From contig NZ_JAFVME010000003.1 of assembly GCF_018492665.1 (NCBI RefSeq), forward strand, positions 310,001-374,000: DNA of 64,000 nt, written 5' to 3'. Shown here piece after piece: positions 1 through 10,317 of the stretch. Source of the DNA: Pedobacter sp. B4-66 (lineage in GTDB: Bacteria; Bacteroidota; Bacteroidia; Sphingobacteriales; Sphingobacteriaceae). The position numbers and the translations under genes were made by a program. The notes below the pieces were generated by a model. The model was given only the letters and a program-made list of their open reading frames with translations, had not been told where the DNA came from and ran no database searches. Each line of letters begins with the position of its first letter. The stretch's first letter is position 1.

Positions 1-171
1 CTTAAACTTGCTTTTACTAAAATTTTTAATGTAAATGAGGTCCAATCAAAGTTTTTCATTGTAGTGTTTTTAGGTTACTCAAAGTTAAGTTCTGTTATAC
101 TAATTATAGTAGGCAATAACGGCCAAAATAAGGTGGTATTTAAGCCAAAGTATTTTAAGTCTCCTTAAGTC

Positions 172-1545
172 CTATTTAATATAAACGGTTTTAATGTTAA
201 CGAATTCTCTAATTCCAAACACTCCCAATTCACGACCATACCCAGATTGGTTGATACCGCCAAAGGGCAATCTGGGATCAGACTTAACAAAAGAATTTAC
301 GAAGCAAGAGCCAGCATTTAGTTTCGTTTTTGCTATCTCTTCCCCTAAAGATCCATCTTCAGTAAATACGGCGGCACCAAGACCAAATGGTGTATCATTA
401 GCTATTCTTATGGCATCATCAGTATTCTTTGCTGAAATAACTAAAGCAACCGGCCCAAAAATTTCCTCTTGATAAGCAGGCATGCCTTTTTTAATGCCTG
501 TTAAAATAGTAGGAGTATAAAAAGCATGCCGGCCTTTAAAACGGGGGATTTCTCCACCAAGGATACATTTAGCACCAGCTTTAATGTTCTCCTGTACTTG
601 CAAATGCAACTCATCCCGAAGATCTGATCTCGACATAGGACCTAGATTAGTACGTTCATCAAAAGGATCACCCGTTGTACGGGCTTCCATTTTTGCTTTA
701 AATAACCTTACAAACTCTTTCTCTACTCCCTTTACAACAATGAATCTTTTAGCGGCAATGCAGCTTTGACCATTATTTATAAGCCGGCTTTGAGCACAGA
801 TATCTGCTGCTTGCTCTAAATCGGCGTCTTCTAAAACAATGTAAGGATCACTACCTCCAAGCTCCAGTACGCTTTTCTTTAGGAGCTGTGCCGCTTGTTG
901 TGCTACTTGAACACCTGCTTCAGTACTTCCTGTTAAAGTGACAGCCTTTATAAACGGATGAGCAATCACTTCTTTAACAACTTTGCTGTTGATTAAAAGA
1001 ACTTGAAAAATATTTTCGGGGAAACCTGCATCTCTGATGATCTGTTCGATGCTTAATGCACAACCACTCACATTGGAGGCGTGTTTTAGCAAACCGCAAT
1101 TGCCAGCCATAAGGGCAGGAGCAAGGAACCTAAATAGTTGCCAATAAGGAAAATTCCAGGGCATTACCGCAAGAACAAGCCCTAATGGCCTAAAACTCAC
1201 GTAACTTTTGGATGCTTCAGTTTTAATCAGTTCATCTTTTAAAAATTCTTCTCCATTATCTGCATAATAGTTACAAACTGATGCACACTTTTCAATTTCA
1301 GCTATACCATCTTTAATAGGTTTCCCCATTTCGATAGCCATTAATGCTGCAAGTTTTTCCTTACGTTTTATAAGTAATTCTGATACTTTAGTTAACAAAG
1401 AAGCTCTTTCAGAAAAACTTGTAGTTTGCCATTGTAACCAGGCATCGTGTGTTGTTTCAATCTTTTTATTAATCTGTTTTAAGGTATGCTCCTTATAGTT
1501 TTTAATTATTTTTCCGTTAACCGGATTAATTGATTGAATACTCAT
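172..1545 (-). CDS. NAD(P)-dependent succinate-semialdehyde dehydrogenase-like aldehyde dehydrogenase
   Basis: 457-residue aldehyde dehydrogenase, the usual length of the short succinate-semialdehyde dehydrogenase (Sad/YneI-type) subfamily. It would oxidise an aldehyde, probably succinate semialdehyde, to the acid in the cytoplasm. The catalytic cysteine lies in NNGQSC (C262) and the general base in LELGG (E228); the C-terminal RLPFGGINQSGYGRE motif is intact. An upstream in-frame start would run into the preceding dinB-like gene, so the ATG at 1545, with the typical opening MSIQSINPVNGK, is preferred. Only 10 bp separate it from the dinB-like gene on the same strand, so the two are probably co-transcribed. 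Family assignment is firm; the exact substrate is inferred. Confidence 0.9.
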   Translation of the reverse strand: MSIQSINPVNGKIIKNYKEHTLKQINKKIETTHDAWLQWQTTSFSERASLLTKVSELLIKRKEKLAALMAIEMGKPIKDGIAEIEKCASVCNYYADNGEEFLKDELIKTEASKSYVSFRPLGLVLAVMPWNFPYWQLFRFLAPALMAGNCGLLKHASNVSGCALSIEQIIRDAGFPENIFQVLLINSKVVKEVIAHPFIKAVTLTGSTEAGVQVAQQAAQLLKKSVLELGGSDPYIVLEDADLEQAADICAQSRLINNGQSCIAAKRFIVVKGVEKEFVRLFKAKMEARTTGDPFDERTNLGPMSRSDLRDELHLQVQENIKAGAKCILGGEIPRFKGRHAFYTPTILTGIKKGMPAYQEEIFGPVALVISAKNTDDAIRIANDTPFGLGAAVFTEDGSLGEEIAKTKLNAGSCFVNSFVKSDPRLPFGGINQSGYGRELGVFGIREFVNIKTVYIK

Positions 1546-1555
1546 AATAATTAAT

Positions 1556-2029
1556 TTAAATATCTCGATTACGCTTAAGCGCCATGATATATCCAAGATG
1601 CATCCCCTCGTGAAATGGTAAAAAGTTAAGGGCATCTTCAATATTGTTCATTTCTACTTCATACCTGGTAGTCCAGCCTTTGTAATTAACAAATTTATCT
1701 TGGTTTAAGTCGATCTCTAACTGATCAACAGATGTAAGCAAAAGTTGTTTTATCTCTTCAATTTCCTTTTCAGTCAAATTCCTTTCTGGTTTACTACCGG
1801 GCTTATAAGAGTTAAAAAAATCAATAGAAATGTTTGTTGATTGTCCACTTCTCATATAACAAACTCCTTCCTGAGCAGCTACAAGATGTGCTATATTCCA
1901 GATTATATTGTTGCTGTATCCGTTGGGAATCTTATTTAGCTCCTCCACAGTTAAATCTTTGATGGTATTTAAAATAAATAATCTAAGTTTTTTTAGTGTT
2001 TCTAATTGCGGATATCGTGATTCTGACAT
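1556..2029 (-). CDS. DinB-like (DinB_2) four-helix protein
   Basis: 157-residue protein of the DinB/YfiT-like fold. The expected three metal-binding histidines are visible: H48 in NIAHL, and H140 and H144 in PFHEGMHLG near the C-terminus. Members are putative metal-dependent enzymes or thiol transferases of mostly unknown substrate. It is the first gene of a two-gene minus-strand unit with the aldehyde dehydrogenase and is divergent from mqo. The biochemical role cannot be read from sequence. Confidence 0.8.
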   Translation of the reverse strand: MSESRYPQLETLKKLRLFILNTIKDLTVEELNKIPNGYSNNIIWNIAHLVAAQEGVCYMRSGQSTNISIDFFNSYKPGSKPERNLTEKEIEEIKQLLLTSVDQLEIDLNQDKFVNYKGWTTRYEVEMNNIEDALNFLPFHEGMHLGYIMALKRNRDI

Positions 2030-2156
2030 AATTCAGGTTGTTTTTAATAAAAAATCAATAGGTAATGTAAATTAAACGCAATATAATTAAAAACAGCTTT
2101 AGAGTTTAAGTGGATAATTTGATTAGGAATCGTAATTTTGCAAAAAATTTCAAAAA

Positions 2157-3656
2157 ATGACTGGTAAAAGCAAATCAGATAGTACTGTAGATGTTGTATT
2201 AATTGGCGCTGGTATTATGAGCGCAACTTTGGGTGTATTACTTAAGGAATTGCAGCCGGATCTTAGTATTGAAATTTTTGAGCGATTGGACGTGGCAGCC
2301 GCTGAAAGTTCTGACGCATGGAATAATGCAGGAACCGGGCACTCAGCCTTTTGTGAATTAAACTACACTCCACAACTTGCTGATGGTTCAGTAGACACCA
2401 AAAAAGCTGTTTCAATAGCTGAATCTTTTGAAGTGTCTAAACAGTTTTGGTCTTTTTTAGTAAGAAATAAAATTGTTGATTCTCCAGAGACGTTTATCAA
2501 AAGCATACCGCATATAAGTTTTGTATGGGGTAAAGACAACGTTGAGTTTTTACGAGAAAGATATAATAACCTTCAAAAGAGTGACCTTTTCAAGGGAATG
2601 AGCTTTTCTGAAGATCCAAAAGAGCTTGCTGAATGGATGCCTTTAGTGATGAACGACAGGAATCCGGAAGAGGAAGTAGCAGGAACAAAAATGGAGCTTG
2701 GTACCGATGTAAACTTCGGTGCCTTAACCAGAATGATGTTTAACTATCTTCAGAAGAAAGAAAAAGTAAGCATGCATTTTGATCATGAAGTTCGTAAACT
2801 GAAACAAAAAGACGGTTTATGGGAAGTAAAGGTTAAAAATGAAACTACAGGTAAGAAAAGAGTAGTAAAAGCTAAGTTTGTGTTTATTGGTGCTGGTGGC
2901 GGTTCTTTACCACTTCTTGAAAAGGCGGGTATTCCTGAAGGTAATGGATTTGGTGGTTTTCCTGTAAGTGGACAATGGCTTAAATGTGTTAATCCTGAAG
3001 TTATTGAGAGCCATAATGCAAAAGTATACGGAAAGGCATCTGTTGGAGCTCCTCCAATGTCAGTACCTCACCTTGACACGAGAATGATTGATGGTAAAAA
3101 GGCACTCTTATTTGGACCTTACGCAGGTTTTTCTACCCGTTTCCTAAAACATGGCTCTTTGTTAGATTTACCTCTTTCTATAAAAATCAACAATATCAGA
3201 CCTATGATATCTGCAGGTTTAGATAACCTACAGTTAACTAAATACCTAATTGATCAAGTACGTCAGTCTCCTGAAGACCGTATGGCTGCTCTTAGAGAAT
3301 ATCTACCTGCTGCTAAAATTGAAGATTGGGAACTTGAAACAGCAGGTCAACGTGTTCAGGTAATTAAGAAACATGAAAAACATGGCGGTGTACTTGAATT
3401 CGGTACTGAGGTAGTTACTGCCGCTGACGGATCAATTGCAGCTTTACTTGGCGCATCTCCTGGTGCTTCAACAGCTGTTTCTATTATGATTACCTTAATG
3501 GAGCGTTGTTTTGGTGATCAATTAAAAACTGAAGAATGGCAGAAAAAACTTAAGAGCATGATTCCATCTTATGGTCAGCCATTAAACGGAAATGCCCAGC
3601 TAACGGATGAAATCAGGATTCAAACTACACATGCACTCAGTTTAAAAACTGCATAA
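2157..3656 (+). CDS. mqo: malate:quinone oxidoreductase
   Basis: 499-residue FAD enzyme that oxidises malate to oxaloacetate and passes electrons to the quinone pool at the inner face of the membrane; it can replace or supplement malate dehydrogenase in the TCA cycle. The N-terminus has the dinucleotide-binding motif GAGIMSATLG (residues 17-26), followed by the family motifs NNAGTGHSA and FVFIGAGGGSL. The C-terminal TAAKGS-like glycine-rich segment appears as LLGASPGAST. Length and motif order are full. It stands alone, with a strong terminator directly downstream. Confidence 0.96.
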   Translation: MTGKSKSDSTVDVVLIGAGIMSATLGVLLKELQPDLSIEIFERLDVAAAESSDAWNNAGTGHSAFCELNYTPQLADGSVDTKKAVSIAESFEVSKQFWSFLVRNKIVDSPETFIKSIPHISFVWGKDNVEFLRERYNNLQKSDLFKGMSFSEDPKELAEWMPLVMNDRNPEEEVAGTKMELGTDVNFGALTRMMFNYLQKKEKVSMHFDHEVRKLKQKDGLWEVKVKNETTGKKRVVKAKFVFIGAGGGSLPLLEKAGIPEGNGFGGFPVSGQWLKCVNPEVIESHNAKVYGKASVGAPPMSVPHLDTRMIDGKKALLFGPYAGFSTRFLKHGSLLDLPLSIKINNIRPMISAGLDNLQLTKYLIDQVRQSPEDRMAALREYLPAAKIEDWELETAGQRVQVIKKHEKHGGVLEFGTEVVTAADGSIAALLGASPGASTAVSIMITLMERCFGDQLKTEEWQKKLKSMIPSYGQPLNGNAQLTDEIRIQTTHALSLKTA

Positions 3657-3691
3657 AAAAATGTTTTGATCTATTAAAGATGTTACGTTCT

Positions 3692-3729
3692 AAAAAAACA
3701 CCTTAAACATAAGTTAAGGTGTTTTTTTT
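3692..3729 (+). terminator. intrinsic terminator after mqo
   Basis: Inverted repeat AAAAACACCTTAA / TTAAGGTGTTTTT with a 7-nt loop, followed by a run of eight T residues. It sits 36 bp after the mqo stop codon. Confidence 0.9.
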
Positions 3730-3759
3730 GTATTTTAGAGTACCGCAAACCTCTTTAGA

Positions 3760-6198
3760 ATGAAGAAAAACACCCTAGTTCTCAGATGGAAATTGATATT
3801 TCCATTATTATTGCTATTTAATACGGCTTTTTCCCAAAATGTCTACAAATTTACTGAAGGACTATTATTGAATAATGTCCATAAGTATGGAAGGGAAGCT
3901 CTTTACACTGACCTCTTAGCCTATCAACTTTTCACTAATACACTTAAGCAGCCGACTGCGGATACTGTATTTGGCACTAACAGTAACGGAGCAGAAATGA
4001 AATGGCTTAAGGTTTCTGTCGATACGGCTGGGAGATTTAGAAGCAGATCTTTTAACGGAGGGTATATATACCTGACTTATAATTCAGATCAGGAGAAAAC
4101 GACTTTGTTAAATATCAAAGGGAACAGTGCTGTTTTTGTGAATGGTGTACTTCATGCAGGAGACCCATACTCTTCTGGTTGGATGTATATTCCCGTAAAC
4201 TTAAAGAAGGGGTTGAATGAATTTTATGTGCGTGGACAAAACTTAACAGCAAGCCTAATTTTTAGTAATAAACCTATTCTTTTAAACACAGAGGACGCAA
4301 CACTTCCAAGCATAGTAAATGGAGACAATAACAACGGATTACAGGGAGCGGTTGTGGTAATCAATTCTACCCAAAAGGAACTGACAAACTATAGTTTAAA
4401 AAGTAATCTAGAAGGGAAAGAAATGATTTCCTCGTTACCCCCAATTCCAGCAATGTCTACCAGAAAAGTAATCTTTCAGTTTAATAGTGAAGGAGTATCG
4501 GGAAAGAGCAAAGTAGATTGTAAACTTTACTTAATAAATGGAAATAAAACAATTGATGAGAATAAGGTAGTTGTAGAGATAGCTGATCCATCTTCAGAAA
4601 AATACATGAATACCTTTGTAAGTAGTATAGATGGTAGTCTTCAGTATTATGCTGTTGCACCTAAAACTGGGACAAACGAGCCTGGTTCGGCATTGTTCTT
4701 TTCAGTTCATGGGGCAGGAGTAGAAGCAATTGGGCAGGCCAGAGCATATCAATCTAAAGATTGGGGAAACCTTGTGGCTCCAACAAATCGTAGACCTAGA
4801 GGTTTTAACTGGGAAGATTGGGGTCGACTTGATGCACTGGAAGTACTGCAACTGGCAAAGGGTAGATTTAAACCAAATCCTCAGCGCATTTACCTAACCG
4901 GCCATTCTATGGGTGGGCATGGCACTTGGTTTCTAGGCGCAACTTATCCCGATAAATGGGCCGGTATTGCACCATGTGCCGGTTATCCAACACTGAAAGG
5001 TTACGGCTCTGCAGATGGATTAATTCCTGACAGCAGTTCATCAGCCATAGGCAATATCCTACTTAGTGCAAGTAATCAAAGTGATGTATTTAAGCTTAAA
5101 AACAATTACAAATCATTTGGCGTATACATTCTTCACGGCGATGCTGATCGCACTGTATCAGTTAATTATGCCCGTTCGATGAGAAATACCTTGGCAGAGT
5201 TTCATCAGGATTTCAGTTATTACGAATATCCTAACGGTTCACACTGGTACGGAAATGAAAGTGTGGATTGGAATCCACTTTTTGAATATTTTAAATGGCA
5301 CAGTAAACCTGTTGACACCTCCGTGAATACAATAGATTTCACTACCGCTAGTCCTGGCATCTCATCTTCTTATTACTGGGCTACCATTCATCAGCAAACA
5401 GTTCCACTGCAATACAGCAGGATTCAATTTAAAAGAAATAGAAATACGGGTAAAATTACAGGCAGCACTCAAAATGTGAGGCTTCTGAAAATAAGCTTAA
5501 ATGATTTTACTGCGGGCAAAAATGTTACTATTACACTTGATAGCCTAAATGCAGTTAACTACACAACCAAAACTGCAACAGATGAAATCTATCTGTTAAA
5601 AGCAGATAGCAATTGGCAAATAACTTCTGTCCCTAATTCATCCGAGAAAGGGCCACATAGGTATGGCACTTTTAAAGACGGCTTTAACAAAAAGATGGTC
5701 TTTGTATACAGCACGGCTGGAACTAAACAAGAGAATGAATGGAGCGTAAATAAAGCTCGATTTGATGCAGAAACCTGGTACTATAGGGGAAATGGGGCAG
5801 TTGATATTATTGCTGACAAGCAGTATTCTACACGTATTTATAAAGATAGGAACGTTGTTATCTATGGTAACGAAAATACTAATTTAGCATGGAAACTCTT
5901 ATTAAAAGATTGCCCTGTTCAGGTGAGTACAAATACGATAAGGGTTGCAGGAAACACATTAACCGGAGACGATCTGGCAGCATACTTTGTATGGCCAATA
6001 AAGAATACTGAATCAAATACAGTTTCTGTAGTAGCAGGAAGCGGCTTAAAAGGAATGAATGCGGCTTTAGCTAATCAGTATTTTGCAGGTGGAAGCGGAT
6101 TTCCAGATTATATGGTGTATCGTTTAGATATGCTTAAATCGGGTATAGATGAGGTGAAGGTAGCTGGTTATTACGACTATAACTGGAAAATAAAGTAA
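3760..6198 (+). CDS. secreted alpha/beta-hydrolase, prolyl-oligopeptidase-like esterase
   Basis: 812-residue protein with an N-terminal Sec signal peptide (about residues 1-25, ending AFSQ). A beta-rich region with a GWMYIPVNLKKG segment comes first, then an alpha/beta-hydrolase domain. The nucleophile elbow GHSMGGHG places the serine at S383; D461 or D463 in HGDAD and H495 in NGSHW complete a catalytic triad. The C-terminal 300 residues are a further beta-rich domain. The layout resembles exported feruloyl- or acetyl-xylan-esterase-like and dipeptidyl-peptidase-like hydrolases, so the substrate is probably an ester or peptide outside the cytoplasm. The specific substrate is unknown. Confidence 0.85.
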   Translation: MKKNTLVLRWKLIFPLLLLFNTAFSQNVYKFTEGLLLNNVHKYGREALYTDLLAYQLFTNTLKQPTADTVFGTNSNGAEMKWLKVSVDTAGRFRSRSFNGGYIYLTYNSDQEKTTLLNIKGNSAVFVNGVLHAGDPYSSGWMYIPVNLKKGLNEFYVRGQNLTASLIFSNKPILLNTEDATLPSIVNGDNNNGLQGAVVVINSTQKELTNYSLKSNLEGKEMISSLPPIPAMSTRKVIFQFNSEGVSGKSKVDCKLYLINGNKTIDENKVVVEIADPSSEKYMNTFVSSIDGSLQYYAVAPKTGTNEPGSALFFSVHGAGVEAIGQARAYQSKDWGNLVAPTNRRPRGFNWEDWGRLDALEVLQLAKGRFKPNPQRIYLTGHSMGGHGTWFLGATYPDKWAGIAPCAGYPTLKGYGSADGLIPDSSSSAIGNILLSASNQSDVFKLKNNYKSFGVYILHGDADRTVSVNYARSMRNTLAEFHQDFSYYEYPNGSHWYGNESVDWNPLFEYFKWHSKPVDTSVNTIDFTTASPGISSSYYWATIHQQTVPLQYSRIQFKRNRNTGKITGSTQNVRLLKISLNDFTAGKNVTITLDSLNAVNYTTKTATDEIYLLKADSNWQITSVPNSSEKGPHRYGTFKDGFNKKMVFVYSTAGTKQENEWSVNKARFDAETWYYRGNGAVDIIADKQYSTRIYKDRNVVIYGNENTNLAWKLLLKDCPVQVSTNTIRVAGNTLTGDDLAAYFVWPIKNTESNTVSVVAGSGLKGMNAALANQYFAGGSGFPDYMVYRLDMLKSGIDEVKVAGYYDYNWKIK

Positions 6199-6268
6199 AC
6201 CCAAGCCTAGATACCATCTGTCTTAAAAACAATTTTTATAATTTAAACGTTTGACTATAAACAGAAAA

Positions 6269-8698
6269 ATGCCGCGCTGGTCTAAAATAACACTCAAAGT
6301 ACTAGGAGTCCTTATAGGGCTAGTTCTCCTTATTTTCTCTGCACTCGCTTTATATGTCAATTCAAATAAAAAGAGTCTGCTCCAAACTATTACTCAAAAG
6401 CTCAATAAAAACCTCAGTGGTGCACTTACAATTGAAAGTATGGATCCCACCTTTTTACGTGGGTTTCCGGGAGTATCCATTAGTCTGAAAAACGTAGTAA
6501 TGAAAGATAGCCTATGGAAAAACCATCAGCATACGCTTTTAAGAGCTAAAGAATTAGAGGTAGCCGTAAATACATTATCGCTGCTTAAAGGCACTATAGA
6601 AATCAAAAAAATTGGAATTAATGATGCCGAGATATACCTTTTTACGGATAGTAATGGATATAGCAACACCTCAATCTTTAGAAAGAAAGACAAAACTAAA
6701 AAGCCAAAAGATGATAGTCAATCATCTACAGAAATAAGAAAGTTCACTTTAAACAACGTCAGCTTTGTAGTAGATAATAAAAAAGGACATAAGCTATTCC
6801 AGTTTGATATTTATGATTTAAAAGGCAATATGGACTATCCGCTATTAGGTGGTTGGGATGCAGAGATTAAACTGAAAACACTAGCCAAAAGTTTAGCTTT
6901 TAATACCAGAAGAGGAAGTTTTATTAAAGATAAACTTTTAGAAGGACCATTTAAAATTAGCTATAATGATAATTCAGGTATTGTATTGGTAGCACCAAAT
7001 ACTTTAAATATTGGTAAAGATCCATTTATAATAGGAGCTAAGTTTGATACTTCTAAGGAAAACACAGACTTCACCATCAATATTGAAACTAAGAACATCT
7101 TGTGGCGTAATGCCTCGGCTCTTTTAGCTCCTAATATTACCGCCAAGCTTAACATGTTTGATCTTAAGCAACCCATTCATGTTTACTGTACGTTGGCTGG
7201 AAATATGGGGCCTGGTGGGGACCCATCTATAAATGTAAAAGCATTGGTGAAAGATAACATACTGACAACTCCCGGCGGCGTTGTAGATGACTGTAATTTT
7301 ACCGGTGTATTTACCAATAGCTATATTACTGGTAAGGGCATCAGTGATGAAAACTCAGCAATTAAGCTATTTAGTTTTAAAGGTAGCTATGCGCAAATAC
7401 CATTCTCCATTGATACTGCGTTCATCAACAATCTGGACAAACCAATTGCGACAGGGATATTTAAATCACAATTTGAAATAGCCAAGCTTAATAACATTAT
7501 AGGAGAGGAGATGCTTAAATTTGGTAAAGGTACTGCCAATGTAAAGCTTGCTTATCGTGCAGACATTGTAGACTTTAAACTCACAAAACCCTTTGTTAAA
7601 GGTTTAATAGATATTCAAAATGCGGATGTTAGTTATGTTCCCCGCAAGGTGAATTTTAAGAATACGGCTATTTCGTTAACTTTTACAGATCATGATCTTT
7701 ATATAAAAAACATTCGTTTACAAAGCGGCAAGAGTGTGGTGTTTATGGAAGGGTCGGTAAGCAATTTCTTAAACCTTTATTACACAGATCCAGAAAAAAT
7801 ATTGTTGAACTGGAAAATAAGAAGCCCCCAAATCCATTTAGGGGAGTTCATCGGCTTTCTGGGCACAAGAAAGCCCAAAGCAAAAAAGAGAAGTAAACAA
7901 TCTAATTTTTCTGAGAACCTAAACGAGCTCTTTGAAAAGAGTCAGGTAAATATGAGTCTGAAAGTCGACAAGATTTATTACAATAAGTTTTTAGCAACCA
8001 ATGCAAATGCTGATTTGCTGCTCTCGGAAAATGGCATCGCTATTAAAAATGTGAGCGTTAAACATGCAGGTGGCTCAGTCTCTGTAAATGGGAGTATTGC
8101 TCAAAAGGGCAGCACCAATAATTTTAAACTGAATAGTGTACTTAATAATGTAGACATTAAAAACTTCTTTTACTCGTTTGATAACTTTGGAATGAAAACA
8201 CTTACCTCTAAGAACCTAAGAGGGTTTTTATCATCTAAAACAAACATTTCAGGTATTATAAGTGATAAAGGTAATTTACTACCTAATTCATTGTATGGAA
8301 CGATTATTTTTGATTTAAAAAAAGGTGCCTTGCTTAGCTTTGAACCTATAAAGAGTGTAGGTAAGTTTGCCTTTCCTTTTAGAGATCTCGACAATATTAC
8401 TTTTACCAACCTGAATGGAAAGTTTGATGTACGTGGACAAAAGATTACCATCAACCCAATGCAAATTAATTCAAGTTTACTAAATATGGATATTGCGGGT
8501 GTATACTCTATGTCAACAGGAACCAATATTACGTTAGATGTCCCTTTAAGAAATCCTAAAAAAGATGCAGACATTACAGATAAAAAGGAAAAAAGAGAAC
8601 GAAGGATGAAGGGAATTGTGCTACATTTACTAGCAACTGATGGCGAAGATGGGAAGATTAAGATTAAATTGAATAAAAACCGCGATAAAACAAAATAA
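6269..8698 (+). CDS. AsmA-like inner-membrane-anchored protein
   Basis: About 809 residues, starting at the ATG at 6269; a TTG at 6251 in the same frame is a less likely start. One transmembrane helix (about residues 11-33) is followed by a long, beta-strand-rich periplasmic region. The C-terminal AsmA-like domain contains LYGTIIFDLKKGALLSFEPI, a segment diagnostic of the family. AsmA/TamB-type proteins are repeat-beta-groove proteins that span the periplasm and are implicated in lipid or outer-membrane homeostasis. The basic tail (KKEKRERR) is typical of Bacteroidota members. It follows the esterase gene by 70 bp on the same strand. Confidence 0.85.
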   Translation: MPRWSKITLKVLGVLIGLVLLIFSALALYVNSNKKSLLQTITQKLNKNLSGALTIESMDPTFLRGFPGVSISLKNVVMKDSLWKNHQHTLLRAKELEVAVNTLSLLKGTIEIKKIGINDAEIYLFTDSNGYSNTSIFRKKDKTKKPKDDSQSSTEIRKFTLNNVSFVVDNKKGHKLFQFDIYDLKGNMDYPLLGGWDAEIKLKTLAKSLAFNTRRGSFIKDKLLEGPFKISYNDNSGIVLVAPNTLNIGKDPFIIGAKFDTSKENTDFTINIETKNILWRNASALLAPNITAKLNMFDLKQPIHVYCTLAGNMGPGGDPSINVKALVKDNILTTPGGVVDDCNFTGVFTNSYITGKGISDENSAIKLFSFKGSYAQIPFSIDTAFINNLDKPIATGIFKSQFEIAKLNNIIGEEMLKFGKGTANVKLAYRADIVDFKLTKPFVKGLIDIQNADVSYVPRKVNFKNTAISLTFTDHDLYIKNIRLQSGKSVVFMEGSVSNFLNLYYTDPEKILLNWKIRSPQIHLGEFIGFLGTRKPKAKKRSKQSNFSENLNELFEKSQVNMSLKVDKIYYNKFLATNANADLLLSENGIAIKNVSVKHAGGSVSVNGSIAQKGSTNNFKLNSVLNNVDIKNFFYSFDNFGMKTLTSKNLRGFLSSKTNISGIISDKGNLLPNSLYGTIIFDLKKGALLSFEPIKSVGKFAFPFRDLDNITFTNLNGKFDVRGQKITINPMQINSSLLNMDIAGVYSMSTGTNITLDVPLRNPKKDADITDKKEKRERRMKGIVLHLLATDGEDGKIKIKLNKNRDKTK

Positions 8699-8728
8699 AC
8701 CTTTTAATAATCACCTTAATTAATTGAA

Positions 8729-9139
8729 ATGAAACGTAATGCAACAGCCGTTTGGAATGGCACTATTAAAGAAGGTTCAGGCAACCTTACAACCGACAGC
8801 AAAGTACTTGATAAAACTCAATATTCATTCAATAGTCGCTTTGCCGATGGAATTGGGACCAATCCTGAAGAACTGATGGCTGCTGCCCATGCAGGTTGTT
8901 TCACTATGAAACTAAGCTTAGATTTAACTGAAGCTGGTTTTAATCCTACTTCTTTAGAAACCAAAGCCACAGTAACTCTAGATAACGGGGTGATTACTAC
9001 TTCCCACCTTGTGCTAAAAGCTCAGATACCCGGAATTGACGACGCTAAATTTCAGGAAATAGCAGCGGGTTCTAAAGCTACATGCCCCGTAAGTAAAGCA
9101 TATAATGTGGAGATTAGTTTGGAAGCTTCTTTGATCTAA
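8729..9139 (+). CDS. OsmC family peroxiredoxin
   Basis: 136-residue OsmC/Ohr-like thiol peroxidase that reduces organic hydroperoxides. The two active-site cysteines are present: C57 in AAHAGCFTM and C119 in KATCPVS. It opens with the family sequence KRNATAVWNG. It lies 30 bp after the AsmA-like gene and is followed by a clear terminator. Confidence 0.93.
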   Translation: MKRNATAVWNGTIKEGSGNLTTDSKVLDKTQYSFNSRFADGIGTNPEELMAAAHAGCFTMKLSLDLTEAGFNPTSLETKATVTLDNGVITTSHLVLKAQIPGIDDAKFQEIAAGSKATCPVSKAYNVEISLEASLI

Positions 9140-9165
9140 TGAATTTTTAGATAAACTTATTCCTG

Positions 9166-9203
9166 AAACCTCCTCTTTATTTAATAATTAGGAGGTTTTT
9201 TTA
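9166..9203 (+). terminator. intrinsic terminator after osmC-like gene
   Basis: AAACCTCCT / AGGAGGTTT stem with a 15-nt AT-rich loop, followed by TTTTTATT, 27 bp after the stop codon. Confidence 0.85.
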
Positions 9204-9276
9204 TTCTATAGTTACGAGATACGCCGTAATTTATCTATTTTCGGATTTTCAAGCCAAATAAACTATAAAACCACAA

Positions 9277-10311
9277 ATGACCAAGTCTATACTTGTTTTG
9301 AAATTAGGTTCAGCCTCAATTACTACCCCTAAAGGGGAAATTGATGAGGCTATAATTGCAGATATAACCAGGCAAGTGGCAGAACTTGCTAATAATCACC
9401 ATTTAATACTGGTTTCTTCGGGTGCTGTTGCTGCCGGAAAGAAGTTCATTAAGAACTACAAAGGTAAAATCAGTGAAAGAAAAGCAGCGGCGTCAATAGG
9501 AAACCCGCTATTATTGAGTACTTATTCAAAACATTTTAAGCCCTACAATATTTCTATTGCCCAAAGTTTATGCGAAAGACAACACTTCTCTAATAGGACT
9601 CAGTTTCTCCAATTAAAAGAGACTTATGAAGAATTATGGAAGAATGGTGTAATACCAATTGCCAATGAAAACGACGTAGTAAGTAATTTAGAGCTAAAAT
9701 TCTCTGATAATGACGAACTTGCAACTTTATTAGGTGTCGGGTTTGGTGCTTCACTTATTCTTTTAGGAACCTCTGTACCTGGTGTGCTAGACAAGGAAGG
9801 TAACGTAATAGATAAAATAGATTCTATTAATAATGATGTTTTCTCTTTAGCCAACAAGAATACATCGGAAGTTGGATTAGGAGGAATGATCTCTAAACTA
9901 ACTTTTGCTAATCTTGCCTCTACCATGGGAATTAAGGTTGTTATTTTTGGTGTAAGAACACCTGATGGCATACTTAAAGCGGCAAAAGGAGAATCGGGCA
10001 CTATATGTACACCTAAAGACTGCTCTATATCTGCAAGAAATAAATGGCTTGCAAGCGGAAGTTTGGTAACCGGCAGACTTAAGGTTGATGCAGGAGCAAG
10101 CGAAGCAATCAGGAAAAGAAAAAGCTTACTTGCAGTTGGTGTAAAATCAATTGAGGTTAATTTCGCTAACGGCGAAATATTTGAAATTATTGATGAAGAA
10201 AATAACATTGTGGCCGTTGCTTTGGCCAAAGTTTCATCAAGTACAATTAGTAAAAATGCTAAACAACATAACCTGGAGATAGCCAATGCCAGTGATATTG
10301 TAATACTATAA
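9277..10311 (+). CDS. proB: glutamate 5-kinase
   Basis: 344-residue kinase catalysing the first step of proline synthesis (glutamate to gamma-glutamyl phosphate). The amino-acid-kinase domain shows VLKLGSASIT at the N-terminus, VSSGAVAAG, IPIANENDVV and GGMISK. From about residue 260 a PUA-like domain follows (GRLKVDAGASEAI). It is slightly shorter than the E. coli enzyme (367 aa) but has all domains. proA begins 7 bp downstream, so the two are an operon. Confidence 0.95.
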   Translation: MTKSILVLKLGSASITTPKGEIDEAIIADITRQVAELANNHHLILVSSGAVAAGKKFIKNYKGKISERKAAASIGNPLLLSTYSKHFKPYNISIAQSLCERQHFSNRTQFLQLKETYEELWKNGVIPIANENDVVSNLELKFSDNDELATLLGVGFGASLILLGTSVPGVLDKEGNVIDKIDSINNDVFSLANKNTSEVGLGGMISKLTFANLASTMGIKVVIFGVRTPDGILKAAKGESGTICTPKDCSISARNKWLASGSLVTGRLKVDAGASEAIRKRKSLLAVGVKSIEVNFANGEIFEIIDEENNIVAVALAKVSSSTISKNAKQHNLEIANASDIVIL

Positions 10312-10317
10312 TATGAT